NCBI GenBank assembly: GCA_027533105.1
Contig: JAPZTW010000008.1
Coordinates: forward strand, 248,001-312,000
Length of the DNA: 64,000 nt
From: Sphingomonadaceae bacterium
GTDB lineage: Bacteria > Pseudomonadota > Alphaproteobacteria > Sphingomonadales > Sphingomonadaceae
Reading direction: 5' to 3'
The position numbers and the translations under genes are program-made. Shown here piece by piece: positions 34,532 to 44,130 of the stretch (positions are counted from its first letter, which is position 1; every line of letters starts with the position of its first letter). The notes under the pieces are model-generated. The model saw nothing but the letters and a program-made list of their open reading frames with translations, was not told the origin of the DNA and ran no database searches.

Positions 34532-34669
34532 ATGGGTAAAGAAACCGAACTCACGCGCGAGGAGCGCCTGGCCGCCAAGCTGCGCGAAAACCTGCGCCGC
34601 CGAAAGCAACAGGCGCGGGCCCTGACCGGCGACAATCCGCCCCTTCCCAAAGAGGATGGGTCAAGCTAG
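34532..34669 (+). CDS. Small basic conserved-type protein
   Basis: 45 aa (MGKETELTREERLAAKLREN start) with a strongly helical, Arg/Lys/Glu-rich middle (RRRKQQARALTGDNPP) and a short acidic tail. Small basic proteins of this kind occur in sphingomonads with no assigned function. It lies between tRNA-Thr and gpmA. The start is ATG 34532; an upstream in-frame start would run into the tRNA region. Confidence 0.55.
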   Translation: MGKETELTREERLAAKLRENLRRRKQQARALTGDNPPLPKEDGSS

Positions 34670-34705
34670 GGGCGGGTGCTCCTAAGCCAATTGGGGAGCC
34701 GGTCT

Positions 34706-35392
34706 TTGCCTCGCCTGATTCTTGTTCGCCACGGCCAGTCGCAGTGGAACCTCGAAAACCGCTTCACCGGTTGGTGGGATGTCGACCTGACCGCCAAGGG
34801 CGAGGACGAGGCCCGCGCGGCCGGCTCGCTGCTCAAGGCCAAGGGCATGCTGCCCACCCTGGCCTTCACCTCGCTCCAGACCCGCGCGATCCGCACGCTC
34901 CATCTGGCGCTGGAAGTGGCCGGGCGCGTGTGGATCCCGGAAACCAAGGATTGGCGCCTGAACGAGCGGCACTATGGCGGGCTGACCGGGCTCGACAAGG
35001 CCGAGACGGCGGCGAAGCACGGCGATGAACAGGTCAAGATCTGGCGCCGCAGCTTCGACATTCCGCCCCCCGTGCTGGAAGCTGGCTCGGAGTTCGATCT
35101 GGGCAGCGACCCGCGTTATGCCGGGATCGCCATTCCGAACACCGAAAGCCTGAAGGACACCATTGCCCGGGTCCTGCCCTATTACGAAAGTGCGATCGCT
35201 CCGGCGCTGCGGAGTGGTGAAACGGTGCTAATCGCGGCCCACGGCAATTCGCTGCGGGCACTGGTCAAGCACCTCTCGGGCATTTCCGATGCCGAGATCA
35301 CCGGCCTCGAGATCCCGACCGGCCAGCCGATCGTCTATGAGCTGGATGACAGCCTGAGCGCCATCGAGCGCTACTACCTGGCGGAGCGTTGA
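34706..35392 (+). CDS. gpmA: 2,3-bisphosphoglycerate-dependent phosphoglycerate mutase
   Basis: 228 aa histidine phosphatase fold enzyme interconverting 3- and 2-phosphoglycerate. The phosphohistidine motif [10 protein letters not shown] is at residues 6-15 (His9). [20 protein letters not shown] and the second catalytic His in [16 protein letters not shown] are present. TTG 34706 has GGGGAG about 7 bases upstream and gives the family length; a GTG at 34676 would only add non-family residues. The purE start follows the stop by one base. Confidence 0.94.
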   Translation: MPRLILVRHGQSQWNLENRFTGWWDVDLTAKGEDEARAAGSLLKAKGMLPTLAFTSLQTRAIRTLHLALEVAGRVWIPETKDWRLNERHYGGLTGLDKAETAAKHGDEQVKIWRRSFDIPPPVLEAGSEFDLGSDPRYAGIAIPNTESLKDTIARVLPYYESAIAPALRSGETVLIAAHGNSLRALVKHLSGISDAEITGLEIPTGQPIVYELDDSLSAIERYYLAER

Positions 35393-35393
35393 A

Positions 35394-35873
35394 ATGACCG
35401 CACCTGTCGCGATCATCATGGGCAGCCAGTCCGACTGGCCGACGATGAGCCGCGCGGCCGAAGCGCTGGACAAGCTCGGCGTCGGCTATGACGCACGGAT
35501 CGTTTCCGCTCACCGCACCCCGCAGCGGATGGTCGAATTCGCGCAAGGCGCGGCGGACGAAGGCTTCAAGGTGATCATCGCCGGGGCCGGGGGCGCGGCG
35601 CACCTGCCGGGCATGGTCGCCAGCATGACCCACCTGCCGGTGCTGGGCGTGCCGGTGCAGTCCAAGGCGCTGTCCGGGCAGGACAGTCTGCTGTCGATCG
35701 TGCAGATGCCCGCCGGGATCCCGGTCGGCACCCTGGCGATCGGCGAGGCCGGGGCGACCAATGCCGGGCTGCTCGCCGCCGCGATCCTGGCGACGAACGA
35801 TCCGGACCTGGCCGAGCGGCTCAAGGCCTATCGCGCCGCACAGAGCGCCGGCGTGGCGGAACGGCCGAGCTGA
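35394..35873 (+). CDS. purE: N5-carboxyaminoimidazole ribonucleotide mutase
   Basis: 159 aa purine-biosynthesis enzyme converting N5-CAIR to CAIR. The active-site motif [11 protein letters not shown] is at 8-18, and SAHRTPQRM and [11 protein letters not shown] follow, all typical of class I PurE. It works with PurK immediately downstream; the 4-base gap before purK suggests coupling. Follows gpmA by one base. Confidence 0.96.
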   Translation: MTAPVAIIMGSQSDWPTMSRAAEALDKLGVGYDARIVSAHRTPQRMVEFAQGAADEGFKVIIAGAGGAAHLPGMVASMTHLPVLGVPVQSKALSGQDSLLSIVQMPAGIPVGTLAIGEAGATNAGLLAAAILATNDPDLAERLKAYRAAQSAGVAERPS

Positions 35874-35877
35874 GGCG

Positions 35878-36933
35878 ATGATCCCGCCCGGCGAGACTAT
35901 CGGCATTCTCGGGGGCGGTCAGCTCGGGCGGATGCTGGCCATGGCGGCGGCGCGGCTGGGTTACCGGGTCCACATCTTCGCGCCGGAGGCCGATTCGATC
36001 GCCGCCGATGTCGCCGCGCAGTTCACCTGCGCCGACTGGGACGATGCCGCCGCCCTCGCCCGCTTTGCTGCCGATTGCGCGGTGGTGACCTACGAGTTCG
36101 AGAACGTCCCCGTCGCCCCGCTGAAGGCGCTGGGCGGGGTGGCGCTGCTGCCGGGTGCCCGCGCGCTGGAAGTGGCGCAGGACCGGCTGAGCGAAAAGCG
36201 CTTTGTCGAGGGACTGGGCGGGCGCCCCGCGCCCTATGCCCCGGTCGATACCGAGGAAGACCTCGCCCGCGCCCTCGAAACGATCGGCTCGCCCGGCATC
36301 CTCAAGACCCGGCGCGATGGCTATGACGGCAAGGGCCAGTGGCGGATCATGACCGATCACGATGCGCTGGGCATCCGCCTGCCCGGCCAGCCGCTGGTCT
36401 ATGAAGGCTTTGTCGAGTTCGAACACGAATTCAGCGTGATCCTGTGCCGCGCGCAGGACGGCACCATCGTGTTCTGGGACAGCGCCGAGAACGTCCACAA
36501 GAGCGGGATCCTTGACCGCTCGACCGTACCGGCCGGGCCGGAGGTGCTGGCCCAGGTTCCCGCCGCGCGCGACCTCGCCGGCAAGGTGGCGGCGGCGCTG
36601 GGCTATGTCGGCGTGCTGACGCTGGAATTCTTCGCCACCAGCGCCGGCCCCGTCTTCAACGAAATGGCGCCCCGCGTGCACAATTCGGGCCACTGGACGA
36701 TCGAGGGCGCGCTGACCAGCCAGTTCGAGAACCATATCCGCGCGATCTGCGGCCTGCCTCTGGGCGATCCCGCGCTCGCCGCCAGGGGCGTCGAGATGTG
36801 GAACCTGATCGGCGACGAGGCGCATGACTGGGCCCCGATCCTGGCCGACCCGCGCAATCACCTGCACCTTTATGGCAAGGCCGCCGCCCGGCCCGGGCGC
36901 AAGATGGGCCACGTGACCCGGCTGACGCTGTGA
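35878..36933 (+). CDS. purK: N5-carboxyaminoimidazole ribonucleotide synthase
   Basis: 351 aa ATP-grasp enzyme carboxylating AIR with bicarbonate and ATP to N5-CAIR, which PurE then rearranges. The N-terminal GILGGGQLGRMLAMAA motif, RDGYDGKGQW lid loop and NEMAPRVHNSGHWTIE block are present. ATG 35878 (MIPPGETIG) is chosen. Its stop TGA overlaps the GTG of folA (GTGA). Confidence 0.96.
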   Translation: MIPPGETIGILGGGQLGRMLAMAAARLGYRVHIFAPEADSIAADVAAQFTCADWDDAAALARFAADCAVVTYEFENVPVAPLKALGGVALLPGARALEVAQDRLSEKRFVEGLGGRPAPYAPVDTEEDLARALETIGSPGILKTRRDGYDGKGQWRIMTDHDALGIRLPGQPLVYEGFVEFEHEFSVILCRAQDGTIVFWDSAENVHKSGILDRSTVPAGPEVLAQVPAARDLAGKVAAALGYVGVLTLEFFATSAGPVFNEMAPRVHNSGHWTIEGALTSQFENHIRAICGLPLGDPALAARGVEMWNLIGDEAHDWAPILADPRNHLHLYGKAAARPGRKMGHVTRLTL

Positions 36934-37439
36934 GCCATCGCGAGGTCTTTCTGGTGGTTGCCGTGGCCGCAAACGGCGTGATCGGGCGCGAGGGCGCGCT
37001 GCCCTGGCACCTGCCCGCCGACCTGCGGCACTTCAAGGCGCTGACCACCGGCCAAACTGGACGGGGCTGGCCCATGATCATGGGCCGCAAGACCTTCGAA
37101 TCGCTGCCCGGCCTGCTGCCCGGCCGCCGCCACATCGTGCTGACCCGCGATCCAGACTGGGCCGAGGATGGCGCGGAAGTGGCGCGCAGCCCGGAAGAGG
37201 CCATCGCGCTGGCCAATGCCCCCCACATCGCGGTGATCGGCGGGGCCGAGATCTATCGCGCGTTCCTGCCCCATGCCGACCGGATCGAATGGACCGAGGT
37301 GGCGGCCGAACCGGAGGGCGACACCCGCTTTCCCCCCTTCGACCGGAGCGACTGGATCGAGACCGCGCGCGAGGTCCACGCCCCCGATGGCCGCGCACCG
37401 GGCTTTGCATTCGTCACCCTGCTGCGTAAACCGGGCTGA
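36930..37439 (+). CDS. folA: Dihydrofolate reductase
   Basis: 169 aa enzyme reducing dihydrofolate to tetrahydrofolate with NADPH. Motifs: VVAVAANGVIGREGALPWHLPADL near the N-terminus, MGRKTFESLPGLLPGR, and VIGGAEIYRAFLP. It starts at GTG 36930 inside the purK stop. No thymidylate synthase gene is nearby. Confidence 0.95.
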   Translation: MSHREVFLVVAVAANGVIGREGALPWHLPADLRHFKALTTGQTGRGWPMIMGRKTFESLPGLLPGRRHIVLTRDPDWAEDGAEVARSPEEAIALANAPHIAVIGGAEIYRAFLPHADRIEWTEVAAEPEGDTRFPPFDRSDWIETAREVHAPDGRAPGFAFVTLLRKPG

Positions 37440-37464
37440 GGGACAGGCGAGGAAGGGGACAGCA

Positions 37465-38706
37465 ATGCGCAAACGGGTATGGATGCCGCTGGCGGCGCTG
37501 GCGCTGGGCGCGGCGGGCTTCTTTGGCTTTGCCCCCGGCTATGTCGAAGCCTCGATGAACAAGATCGACGGCCAGCCCGGCATTCCCGTCAGCGCCGAGG
37601 CCAGGGCGCTGCACCAGACGCTGCAGATCGTCGACCTCCATTCCGATACGCTAATGTGGCAGCGCGACATGCTCGACCGGGCGGAGCGCGGCCACATGGA
37701 CCTGCCCCGGCTGAAGGACGGCAACGTTGCGCTGCAGCTGCTTTCCAGCGTCACCAAGACCCCGCGCGGGCAGAATTACGACGGCAATTCCGGCGATACC
37801 GACAATATCACCCCGCTGGTGATCGCCCAGGCCCAGCCGATCCGCACCTGGGGCTCGCTGCTGGAGCGTTCGCTGTGGCATAGCACCAAGCTGGACCGCG
37901 CGGTGGCCAGATCGAACGGGGCGCTGCGCGCGGTCCGGGCGCCTGACGAGCTCGACCGCTTGCTGGCGGATCGCACGACTGGCGTCAAAGCGCCGGAGGT
38001 GCCGATCTCCACCCCGGGCATCGCGGTGCGCCCGGTCGGCGCCATGCTGACCATCGAGGGCCTCCAGAACCTTGAGGGCGACCTCAAGAACCTCGACAAG
38101 CTCCATGCCGCCGGTTTCCGCATGGCGGGCCTCGCGCACTTCTTCGACAACGATGTCGCCGGATCGATGCACGGGGTGAAGAAGGGCGGGATCACCCCCT
38201 TCGGCTGGCAGGTCATCGCCCGGATGGAAGAGCTGGGCATGATCGTCGACGTGGCCCACCTCTCGCACCAGGGGCTGGCCGAACTGCTGCCGCGCGTGCG
38301 CCGCCCGGTCGTGTCCAGCCACGGCGGGGTCCAGGCCACCTGCAAGACCAACCGCAACCTCTCTGACGACGAGATCCGCGCGGTCGCAAAAACCGGTGGG
38401 ATCATCGGTATCGGCTATTGGGACGGTGCGCTTTGCGACACCTCCCCGCGATCCGCCGCCCGGGCGATGAAGCACGTGCGCGACCTCGTTGGCATCCAGC
38501 ACGTTGCCCTGGGCAGCGATTATGACGGGGCAACCACCGTGCGATTCGATACCAGCGAACTGGTGCAGGTCACCCAGGCCCTGCTTGACGAGGGCTTCAC
38601 CCCCGACGAAGTGCGCGCCGTGATGGGCGGCAATGCCCTGCGCGTGCTGCGCGCCGGGATCGTCCCGCTCGGCCAGCTACCGCAAGCGACCAAGACTGCC
38701 GCATGA
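37465..38706 (+). CDS. Membrane dipeptidase (M19 renal dipeptidase family)
   Basis: 413 aa exported or membrane-anchored dipeptidase; residues 1-30 look like a signal/anchor. The zinc motif HSD at 59-61 is followed by the second half GMIVDVAHLSHQG, VVSSHGGVQATCKTNRNLSDDEI and LGSDYDGATTV. The family cleaves dipeptides, some with D-residues. GAGGAAGGGG precedes ATG 37465. ATGA overlap with ribF. Confidence 0.92.
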   Translation: MRKRVWMPLAALALGAAGFFGFAPGYVEASMNKIDGQPGIPVSAEARALHQTLQIVDLHSDTLMWQRDMLDRAERGHMDLPRLKDGNVALQLLSSVTKTPRGQNYDGNSGDTDNITPLVIAQAQPIRTWGSLLERSLWHSTKLDRAVARSNGALRAVRAPDELDRLLADRTTGVKAPEVPISTPGIAVRPVGAMLTIEGLQNLEGDLKNLDKLHAAGFRMAGLAHFFDNDVAGSMHGVKKGGITPFGWQVIARMEELGMIVDVAHLSHQGLAELLPRVRRPVVSSHGGVQATCKTNRNLSDDEIRAVAKTGGIIGIGYWDGALCDTSPRSAARAMKHVRDLVGIQHVALGSDYDGATTVRFDTSELVQVTQALLDEGFTPDEVRAVMGGNALRVLRAGIVPLGQLPQATKTAA

Positions 38707-39632
38707 CCATTCCCCGCCTTCACGCGACCGACCCGATTCCCGATTCCTTGCGCGGCGCGATCATCGCGCTGGGCAATTTCGATGGCTTCCACCTGGGCCA
38801 CCAGGCCGTGGCGGGCGAGGCAATCGCCTGGGCGAAGGCCGAGGGCCGCCCGGCCATCATCGCCACTTTCGATCCGCACCCGGTGCGCTTCTTCGCCCCC
38901 GATGCCGCCCCGTTCCGCCTGACCACGCTGGATCAGCGACAGGAACTGTTCGCCGCCGCCGGAGCCGATGCCATGCTGGTCTTCGCTTTCGATGCCAGCC
39001 TTGCCGCGACCACGGCGGAAGATTTCATCGCCAGGCTGCTGATCGAACGGCTCGGCGCGGCGGGCGTGGTGACGGGCGAGGACTTCACGTTCGGCAAGGG
39101 GCGCGGCGGCTCGGTCGCGCTGCTCAAATCGCTCGGCGGCGAACTTGGCCTTGCCTCGCGCGCGGTCGGCCCGGTGCTGGAAGGCGGCGAAGTCGTTTCC
39201 TCCAGCCGGATTCGCGAGGCGCTGAAGGCGGGCGATTGCGACACTGCCACGCGGCTCCTCACCCGCCCCTTCGCGATCCGCGGCGTGGTCCAGCATGGCG
39301 ACAAGGTGGGCCGCACGATCGGCTTTCCCACCGCCAACCTGCCGCTCGGCAATTACCTGCGCCCGCATTACGGGATCTATGCCGTCTCCGCCCGCTGGGA
39401 CGGCGGCCCGCTGCTGCACGGCGCGGCCAACCTGGGGGTGCGCCCCACTTTCGATCCGCCCAAGGAACTGCTGGAGCCGCACTTCTTCGATTGGTCGGGC
39501 GATCTTTACGGGCAGGAGATCGAGGTGGCCTTCCACCATTTCCTGCGGCCCGAGGCGAAGTTTGACAGTCTTGACGCGCTGACCCAGCAGATGTTGATCG
39601 ATTGCGATCAGGCCCGTAAGCTGCTGGCATGA
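38703..39632 (+). CDS. ribF: Bifunctional riboflavin kinase / FAD synthetase
   Basis: 309 aa enzyme making FMN and FAD. The N-terminal nucleotidyltransferase domain has GNFDGFHLGH (24-33) and ATFDPHPVRFFAP. The C-terminal flavokinase domain has GRTIGFPTANL, HYGIYAVSARW and AANLGVRPTF. It overlaps the dipeptidase gene by 4 bases and the next gene by 4. No FMN riboswitch is visible upstream, as expected inside an operon. Confidence 0.95.
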   Translation: MTIPRLHATDPIPDSLRGAIIALGNFDGFHLGHQAVAGEAIAWAKAEGRPAIIATFDPHPVRFFAPDAAPFRLTTLDQRQELFAAAGADAMLVFAFDASLAATTAEDFIARLLIERLGAAGVVTGEDFTFGKGRGGSVALLKSLGGELGLASRAVGPVLEGGEVVSSSRIREALKAGDCDTATRLLTRPFAIRGVVQHGDKVGRTIGFPTANLPLGNYLRPHYGIYAVSARWDGGPLLHGAANLGVRPTFDPPKELLEPHFFDWSGDLYGQEIEVAFHHFLRPEAKFDSLDALTQQMLIDCDQARKLLA

Positions 39633-40699
39633 AATCCTATATTCCGGGGACCTGGCCAAAGCGCGTGGCCGCGCTGCTGGCGCTGACCGTGCTGGCGCTG
39701 GTGCTGATCAACGCCTGGTGGCTGGCCGACAATCCGCGCGGCTATGTCAAGCTGGTGGCCCATCGCGGCGTGCACCAGCTCTACGATCACACCGGCATCG
39801 ATAACGACACCTGCACCGCCAGCAGGATCGAGGCGCCCTATCACCCGCACCTTGAAAACACGCTGGGTTCGATTGCCATGGCCAAACGGCTGGGCGCGCA
39901 GCTGATCGAGGTGGACATTGCCCCCACCAGGGATGGCCGGATCGCGCTATTCCATGACTGGACGCTCGATTGCCGCACCAATGGCACGGGCGAGGTGCGG
40001 GGCAAGACCCTGGCCGAGCTGAAGGCACTCGATGCGGGGCACGGCTATACCGCCGATGGCGGCAAGACCTTCCCCTTCCGCGGCAAGGGCCTGGGGCAGA
40101 TCCCCAGCCTGGAGGAGGCTTTGGTGGTGGCGGGCGAAACCCCGCTGCTGTTCAACTTCAAGAGCAAGGATGCGGCCGAGGCCGACCTGCTGCTGGCCGC
40201 GCTGAAAGCCGCCGGGCGCGATCCGGTGAAGGCGGGCGACGGGTTCTACGGCGGCGTCGAGGCCGGGCCGGTGGCCCGGATGCGCGCCCTGCTGCCGGGG
40301 GCCTGGGTGTTCAGCAAGGAGAGCGCCAAGGCCTGCACCATGGGCTATCTCAAATCCGGCTGGTTCACCGTCACGCCCGATGCCTGCCGGGGTGGCACGC
40401 TGATGATCCCGCTCAATTACCAGTGGGCCTTTGCCGGCTGGCCCAACCGCCTGATCGAGCGGATGGACAAGGTCGGCGCGCGGGTGATCGTGACCGGGCC
40501 TTATGGCGGCAAGAGTGGTACCGGGTTGGACCTGCCCGAACAGATCGGCGAGATTCCCGCCACTTTCACCGGCTATGTCTGGGTGGAGGATATCTGGTCG
40601 ATCGGCCCGGCGCTGCGCCCGGCCTACAACAAGCGCACCCCGCAGGAGGAATCCGACACCGCCCGCGCGCTGGAGGCGCGCCGCGCGGCGCGGGAATAG
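39629..40699 (+). CDS. Membrane-anchored glycerophosphodiester phosphodiesterase
   Basis: 356 aa. N-terminal span (about 12-30, VAALLALTVLALVLINAWW), then a TIM-barrel GDPD domain with catalytic HRG (45-47), HPHLENTLGS and EVDIAPTRDGRIALFHDWTLDCRT. It likely hydrolyses glycerophosphodiesters from phospholipid turnover in the periplasm. It lies last in the gpmA-GDPD run and overlaps ribF. The CTASRIEAPYHPHLENT segment is an insertion relative to the minimal family core. Confidence 0.88.
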   Translation: MKSYIPGTWPKRVAALLALTVLALVLINAWWLADNPRGYVKLVAHRGVHQLYDHTGIDNDTCTASRIEAPYHPHLENTLGSIAMAKRLGAQLIEVDIAPTRDGRIALFHDWTLDCRTNGTGEVRGKTLAELKALDAGHGYTADGGKTFPFRGKGLGQIPSLEEALVVAGETPLLFNFKSKDAAEADLLLAALKAAGRDPVKAGDGFYGGVEAGPVARMRALLPGAWVFSKESAKACTMGYLKSGWFTVTPDACRGGTLMIPLNYQWAFAGWPNRLIERMDKVGARVIVTGPYGGKSGTGLDLPEQIGEIPATFTGYVWVEDIWSIGPALRPAYNKRTPQEESDTARALEARRAARE

Positions 40700-40746
40700 C
40701 GGGGGGACTGGCGCGCTTATCGCCTTTGCTTTAACGGCGGCGCGCT

Positions 40747-43599
40747 ATGACTGAAGCGCGCGATTATCGAGACACCGTCTTCCTGCCGAAGACCGAGTTC
40801 CCCATGAAGGCCGGCCTCCCCCAGAAGGAGCCGGGCATTCTGGCGCGCTGGAACGATATTGGCCTCTACCGCCAGCTGCGCGAGGCCCGCAGCGGACGTG
40901 AGAAGTTCGTGCTCCACGATGGCCCGCCCTATGCCAATGGCGACATGCACATCGGCCACGCGCTGAACCACATCCTGAAGGACATGGTGGTCCGCACCCA
41001 GAGCCTGCTGGGCAAGGACGCGCCCTATGTGCCCGGCTGGGACTGCCATGGCCTGCCGATCGAGTGGAAGGTCGAGGAGCAATACCGCAAGAAGAAGCTC
41101 GACAAGGACCAGGTCGACCCGGTCGAGTTCCGCGCCGAATGTCGCGCCTATGCCCAGCACTGGGTCGATACCCAGCGCGAGCAGCTGAAGCGCCTGGGCA
41201 TCAATGGCGATTGGGACAAGCCCTACCTGACGATGGACCCCGAGGCGGAAGGCACGATCGTTGCCGAACTGCTGAAGTTCGCGGAAAGCGGCCAGCTCTA
41301 TCGCGGGGCCAAGCCGGTGATGTGGTCCCCGGTCGAAAAGACTGCCCTCGCCGAAGCCGAGGTCGAATACGAGGACATCACCTCGACCCAGATCGACGTG
41401 GCCTTCGACATCACGGAATCGCCGATTGCCGAACTGGTCGGCGCCCATGCGGTGATCTGGACCACCACGCCCTGGACCATCCCGACCAACCAGGCGATCG
41501 CCTATGGGCCGGAGGTGGAGTATGTGTTGCTCGATGCCAGTCCGATCCGCGTCCTGATTGCCAAATCGCTGGCTGATGCTGCTTTCCGCCGACTGGCCAA
41601 TGCGGGTATTCTGGCCCTCGATCCGACGGAGCCTTCGTTCCGCGCCGACGATGTCGTTTGGGAAGGCAAAGGCTCCGATCTCGCGGGCACCATCGCCCGC
41701 CACCCGATGCACCACCTCGGCGGGTTCTTCGCCAAGCCGCGTCCGCTGCTCCCCGGTGACTTCGTCACCACCGACAGTGGCACGGGCCTGGTCCACATGG
41801 CACCCGACCACGGCGAGGACGATTTCCTGCTGTGCAAGGCGCACGGGATCGAACCGGTCTTTGCGGTCGAGGGCGATGGCAAGTACCGCGCCGACTGGGG
41901 CTGGCTGGGCGGGCAAGGCTCGGTCATCAACCCCAAGTTCAACGCGCCCGACGGGCCGATCTGTTCGGACCTGCGCGAGACCGGCGCGCTGCTGGCGGCC
42001 TCGGCCGATTACAAGCACTCCTACCCGCACTCGTGGCGCTCCAAGGCCAAGGTGATCTTCCGCTGCACGCCGCAATGGTTCGTGCCGATGGACAAGATCG
42101 TCGTCCCGGCGGACGCCGGGACCGGTGGCGAGGAAGCGCAGGACGGCCAGCGGTCCCGGGTCAAGCCCGGGACGACGCTGCGGCAGAATGCCATGGCCGC
42201 CATCGCCGCCACCCGCTTCGTCCCCGAAAAGGGCCGCAACCGCATCGGTTCGATGGTCGAGGGCCGCCCCGACTGGGTGCTCAGCCGCCAGCGCGCCTGG
42301 GGCGTGCCGATCACCTTGTTCGTCCACCGCCAGTCGGGCCAGTACCTGGTCGATCCCGCCGTCAACGCCCGGATCATCGCGGCGGTGAAGGCCGAAGGCG
42401 TCGATGCCTGGTCCGCCGCCCGCGCGCAGGAGTATCTTGGCTCTGATTACCAGGCCGAGGACTACGAGCAGGTCACCGACATTCTCGACGTCTGGTTCGA
42501 TTCGGGCTGCACCCATGCCTTTGTGCTCGAATCGGGCCGCTGGCCGGAACTGAAGTGGCCGGCCGATCTCTACCTTGAAGGCTCTGACCAGCATCGCGGC
42601 TGGTTCCAGTCGAGCCTGCTGCAGTCCTGCGCCACCCGTGGCCGCGCGCCTTATGAGGCGGTGCTGACCCACGGCTTCACCATGGATGCCAAGGGCCTGA
42701 AGATGTCGAAGTCGGTCGGCAACACGGTCGACCCGCTGAAGGTGATGGAAACCTATGGCGCGGACATCATCCGGCTGTGGGCGCTGTCGGTCGATTTCAC
42801 CGAGGATCACCGCATCGGCGACGAGATCCTGAAGGGCGTGGCCGACCAGTACCGCAAGCTGCGCAACACCTTCCGCTATCTGCTGGGCGCGCTGGATGGG
42901 TTCAGCGATGCCGAAGTGGTGGACGTGGCCCAGATGCCCGAGCTGGAGCGCTATATGCTCGGCCAGCTCAAGCAGCTGGATACCGTGCTGCGCCAGGCGA
43001 TCGCGGATTTCGACTTCAACGAATATACCCGCGCGCTGACCGATTTCTGCAACGAGGACCTGTCGGCCTTCTTCTTCGATATCCGCAAGGACCGGCTCTA
43101 TTGCGACGATCCAGCCGGGATCGAACGCCGGGCTTATCGCACCGTACTCGATCACCTGTTCCAGGCGCTGGTCCGCTATGCCGCACCGGTGCTGGTCTTC
43201 ACCGCCGAGGAAGTCTGGACCACCCGCTATCCCGACAGCGGCAGCGTCCACCTGACCGAACTGGCCGACCTGCCCGAGGCCTGGCTTGACGAAGCCCTGG
43301 CCGAACGCTTTGCCACCCTGCGCGCCCTGCGCGGCCAGGTGCTGGAAGCGATCGAACCGCTGCGGCGCGAGAAGGTGCTGGGCTCGGGCCTGGAAGCCGA
43401 GGTGACCGTACCGGCCGACGCGCCCGAAGGCGATCTGGCCGAGTTGTTCATCACCGCGAAAGTCGTGCGCGGGCAAGGCGACGGCGTGACCGTTTCGCGC
43501 ACCACCGACCACAAGTGCGGCCGCTGCTGGCGCCATCTGCCCGAGGTGACGGCGGACGGGGCCTTGTGTGCCCGTTGTGATCCCGTGGTGGGCGCATGA
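40747..43599 (+). CDS. ileS: Isoleucyl-tRNA synthetase carrying an in-frame repeat insertion
   Basis: 950 aa class I synthetase. HIGH is at 68-71, KMSKS at 652-656, the editing-domain WTTTPWTIPTNQ is present, and the C-terminal zinc module has CGRCWRHLP and CARC. Residues 452-477 (VVPADAGTG to KPGTT) are encoded by the 77-bp palindromic element at 42100-42176. They lie between the normal FVPMDKI and the LRQNAMAAI / GRNRIGSMVEGRPDWVLSRQRAWG blocks of the family. The frame stays open, so the enzyme is presumably functional and tolerates the insert as a surface loop. lspA overlaps the end (ATGA). Confidence 0.97.
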   Translation: MTEARDYRDTVFLPKTEFPMKAGLPQKEPGILARWNDIGLYRQLREARSGREKFVLHDGPPYANGDMHIGHALNHILKDMVVRTQSLLGKDAPYVPGWDCHGLPIEWKVEEQYRKKKLDKDQVDPVEFRAECRAYAQHWVDTQREQLKRLGINGDWDKPYLTMDPEAEGTIVAELLKFAESGQLYRGAKPVMWSPVEKTALAEAEVEYEDITSTQIDVAFDITESPIAELVGAHAVIWTTTPWTIPTNQAIAYGPEVEYVLLDASPIRVLIAKSLADAAFRRLANAGILALDPTEPSFRADDVVWEGKGSDLAGTIARHPMHHLGGFFAKPRPLLPGDFVTTDSGTGLVHMAPDHGEDDFLLCKAHGIEPVFAVEGDGKYRADWGWLGGQGSVINPKFNAPDGPICSDLRETGALLAASADYKHSYPHSWRSKAKVIFRCTPQWFVPMDKIVVPADAGTGGEEAQDGQRSRVKPGTTLRQNAMAAIAATRFVPEKGRNRIGSMVEGRPDWVLSRQRAWGVPITLFVHRQSGQYLVDPAVNARIIAAVKAEGVDAWSAARAQEYLGSDYQAEDYEQVTDILDVWFDSGCTHAFVLESGRWPELKWPADLYLEGSDQHRGWFQSSLLQSCATRGRAPYEAVLTHGFTMDAKGLKMSKSVGNTVDPLKVMETYGADIIRLWALSVDFTEDHRIGDEILKGVADQYRKLRNTFRYLLGALDGFSDAEVVDVAQMPELERYMLGQLKQLDTVLRQAIADFDFNEYTRALTDFCNEDLSAFFFDIRKDRLYCDDPAGIERRAYRTVLDHLFQALVRYAAPVLVFTAEEVWTTRYPDSGSVHLTELADLPEAWLDEALAERFATLRALRGQVLEAIEPLRREKVLGSGLEAEVTVPADAPEGDLAELFITAKVVRGQGDGVTVSRTTDHKCGRCWRHLPEVTADGALCARCDPVVGA
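42100..42176 (+). repeat. 77-bp palindromic repeat inside ileS
   Basis: Bounded by GTCGTCCCGG and CCGGGACGAC. It contains left hairpin TCCCGGC/GCCGGGA (42104-42121, loop GGAC), an imperfect middle stem, and right hairpin GTCCCGGG/CCCGGGAC (42153-42173, loop TCAAG). Same length as the copy at 48962-49038, with 59 of 77 matches by hand alignment. It is translated in frame, starting on a codon boundary. Confidence 0.85.
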
Positions 43600-44126
43600 A
43601 GGGCCTGTTCACCCGCCCCCGTGTGATCGGCCTGGCCCTTGCCGGGCTGATCTTCGTGGTCGATCAGTGGCTCAAGTGGCTGATGATCGGTCCGCTGCAA
43701 TTGCGGCAGGTCGGCAACATCCACCTGCTACCCTTCTTCGACCTGACCTGGGTCGAAAACTACGGCGTTTCGCTGGGTATGCTGACCGCACGGTCGATGG
43801 AAATGCGCTGGGGGCTGGTCGCGCTGACCGCGCTGATCGCACTGGTCGTCGCGGTGTGGATGATGCGCGAGAAACTGCTGGGGGAAATCCTCGGCCTCAG
43901 CCTGATCCTGGGCGGGGCGCTGGGCAATATCGTCGACCGCGTGAAATTCGGCTATGTGGTTGATTATGCAGATTTTCATATCGGCGATTTTCGGCCATTC
44001 CTGGTCTTCAACCTGGCCGATGCGGCGATCACCATCGGCGTCGTGATAATCCTTGCCCGCAGCTTCCTGATCAGCGAAAAGCCGGAAACGAAGAATGACG
44101 CGGGCGCTCCCGTGACGGAGAATTGA
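43596..44126 (+). CDS. lspA: Prolipoprotein signal peptidase (signal peptidase II)
   Basis: 176 aa inner-membrane aspartic protease that removes lipoprotein signal peptides. Four spans are visible. The catalytic aspartates are Asp123 (VVDYADF) and Asp142 (NLADAAI). The family block GALGNIVDRVKFGYVVDY is intact. It overlaps ileS (ATGA), the classic ileS-lspA arrangement, and is followed by a lipoprotein gene that would be its substrate. Confidence 0.96.
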   Translation: MKGLFTRPRVIGLALAGLIFVVDQWLKWLMIGPLQLRQVGNIHLLPFFDLTWVENYGVSLGMLTARSMEMRWGLVALTALIALVVAVWMMREKLLGEILGLSLILGGALGNIVDRVKFGYVVDYADFHIGDFRPFLVFNLADAAITIGVVIILARSFLISEKPETKNDAGAPVTEN

Positions 44127-44130
44127 GACA

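Noticed and set aside
38703-38760. FMN riboswitch before ribF
   Set aside because: ribF overlaps the upstream gene by 4 bases, leaving no leader, and no RFN-like sequence is present.
40717-43536. Open 939-residue frame on the - strand opposite ileS
   Set aside because: Antisense shadow of ileS; composition is unlike a real protein and no motif is seen.
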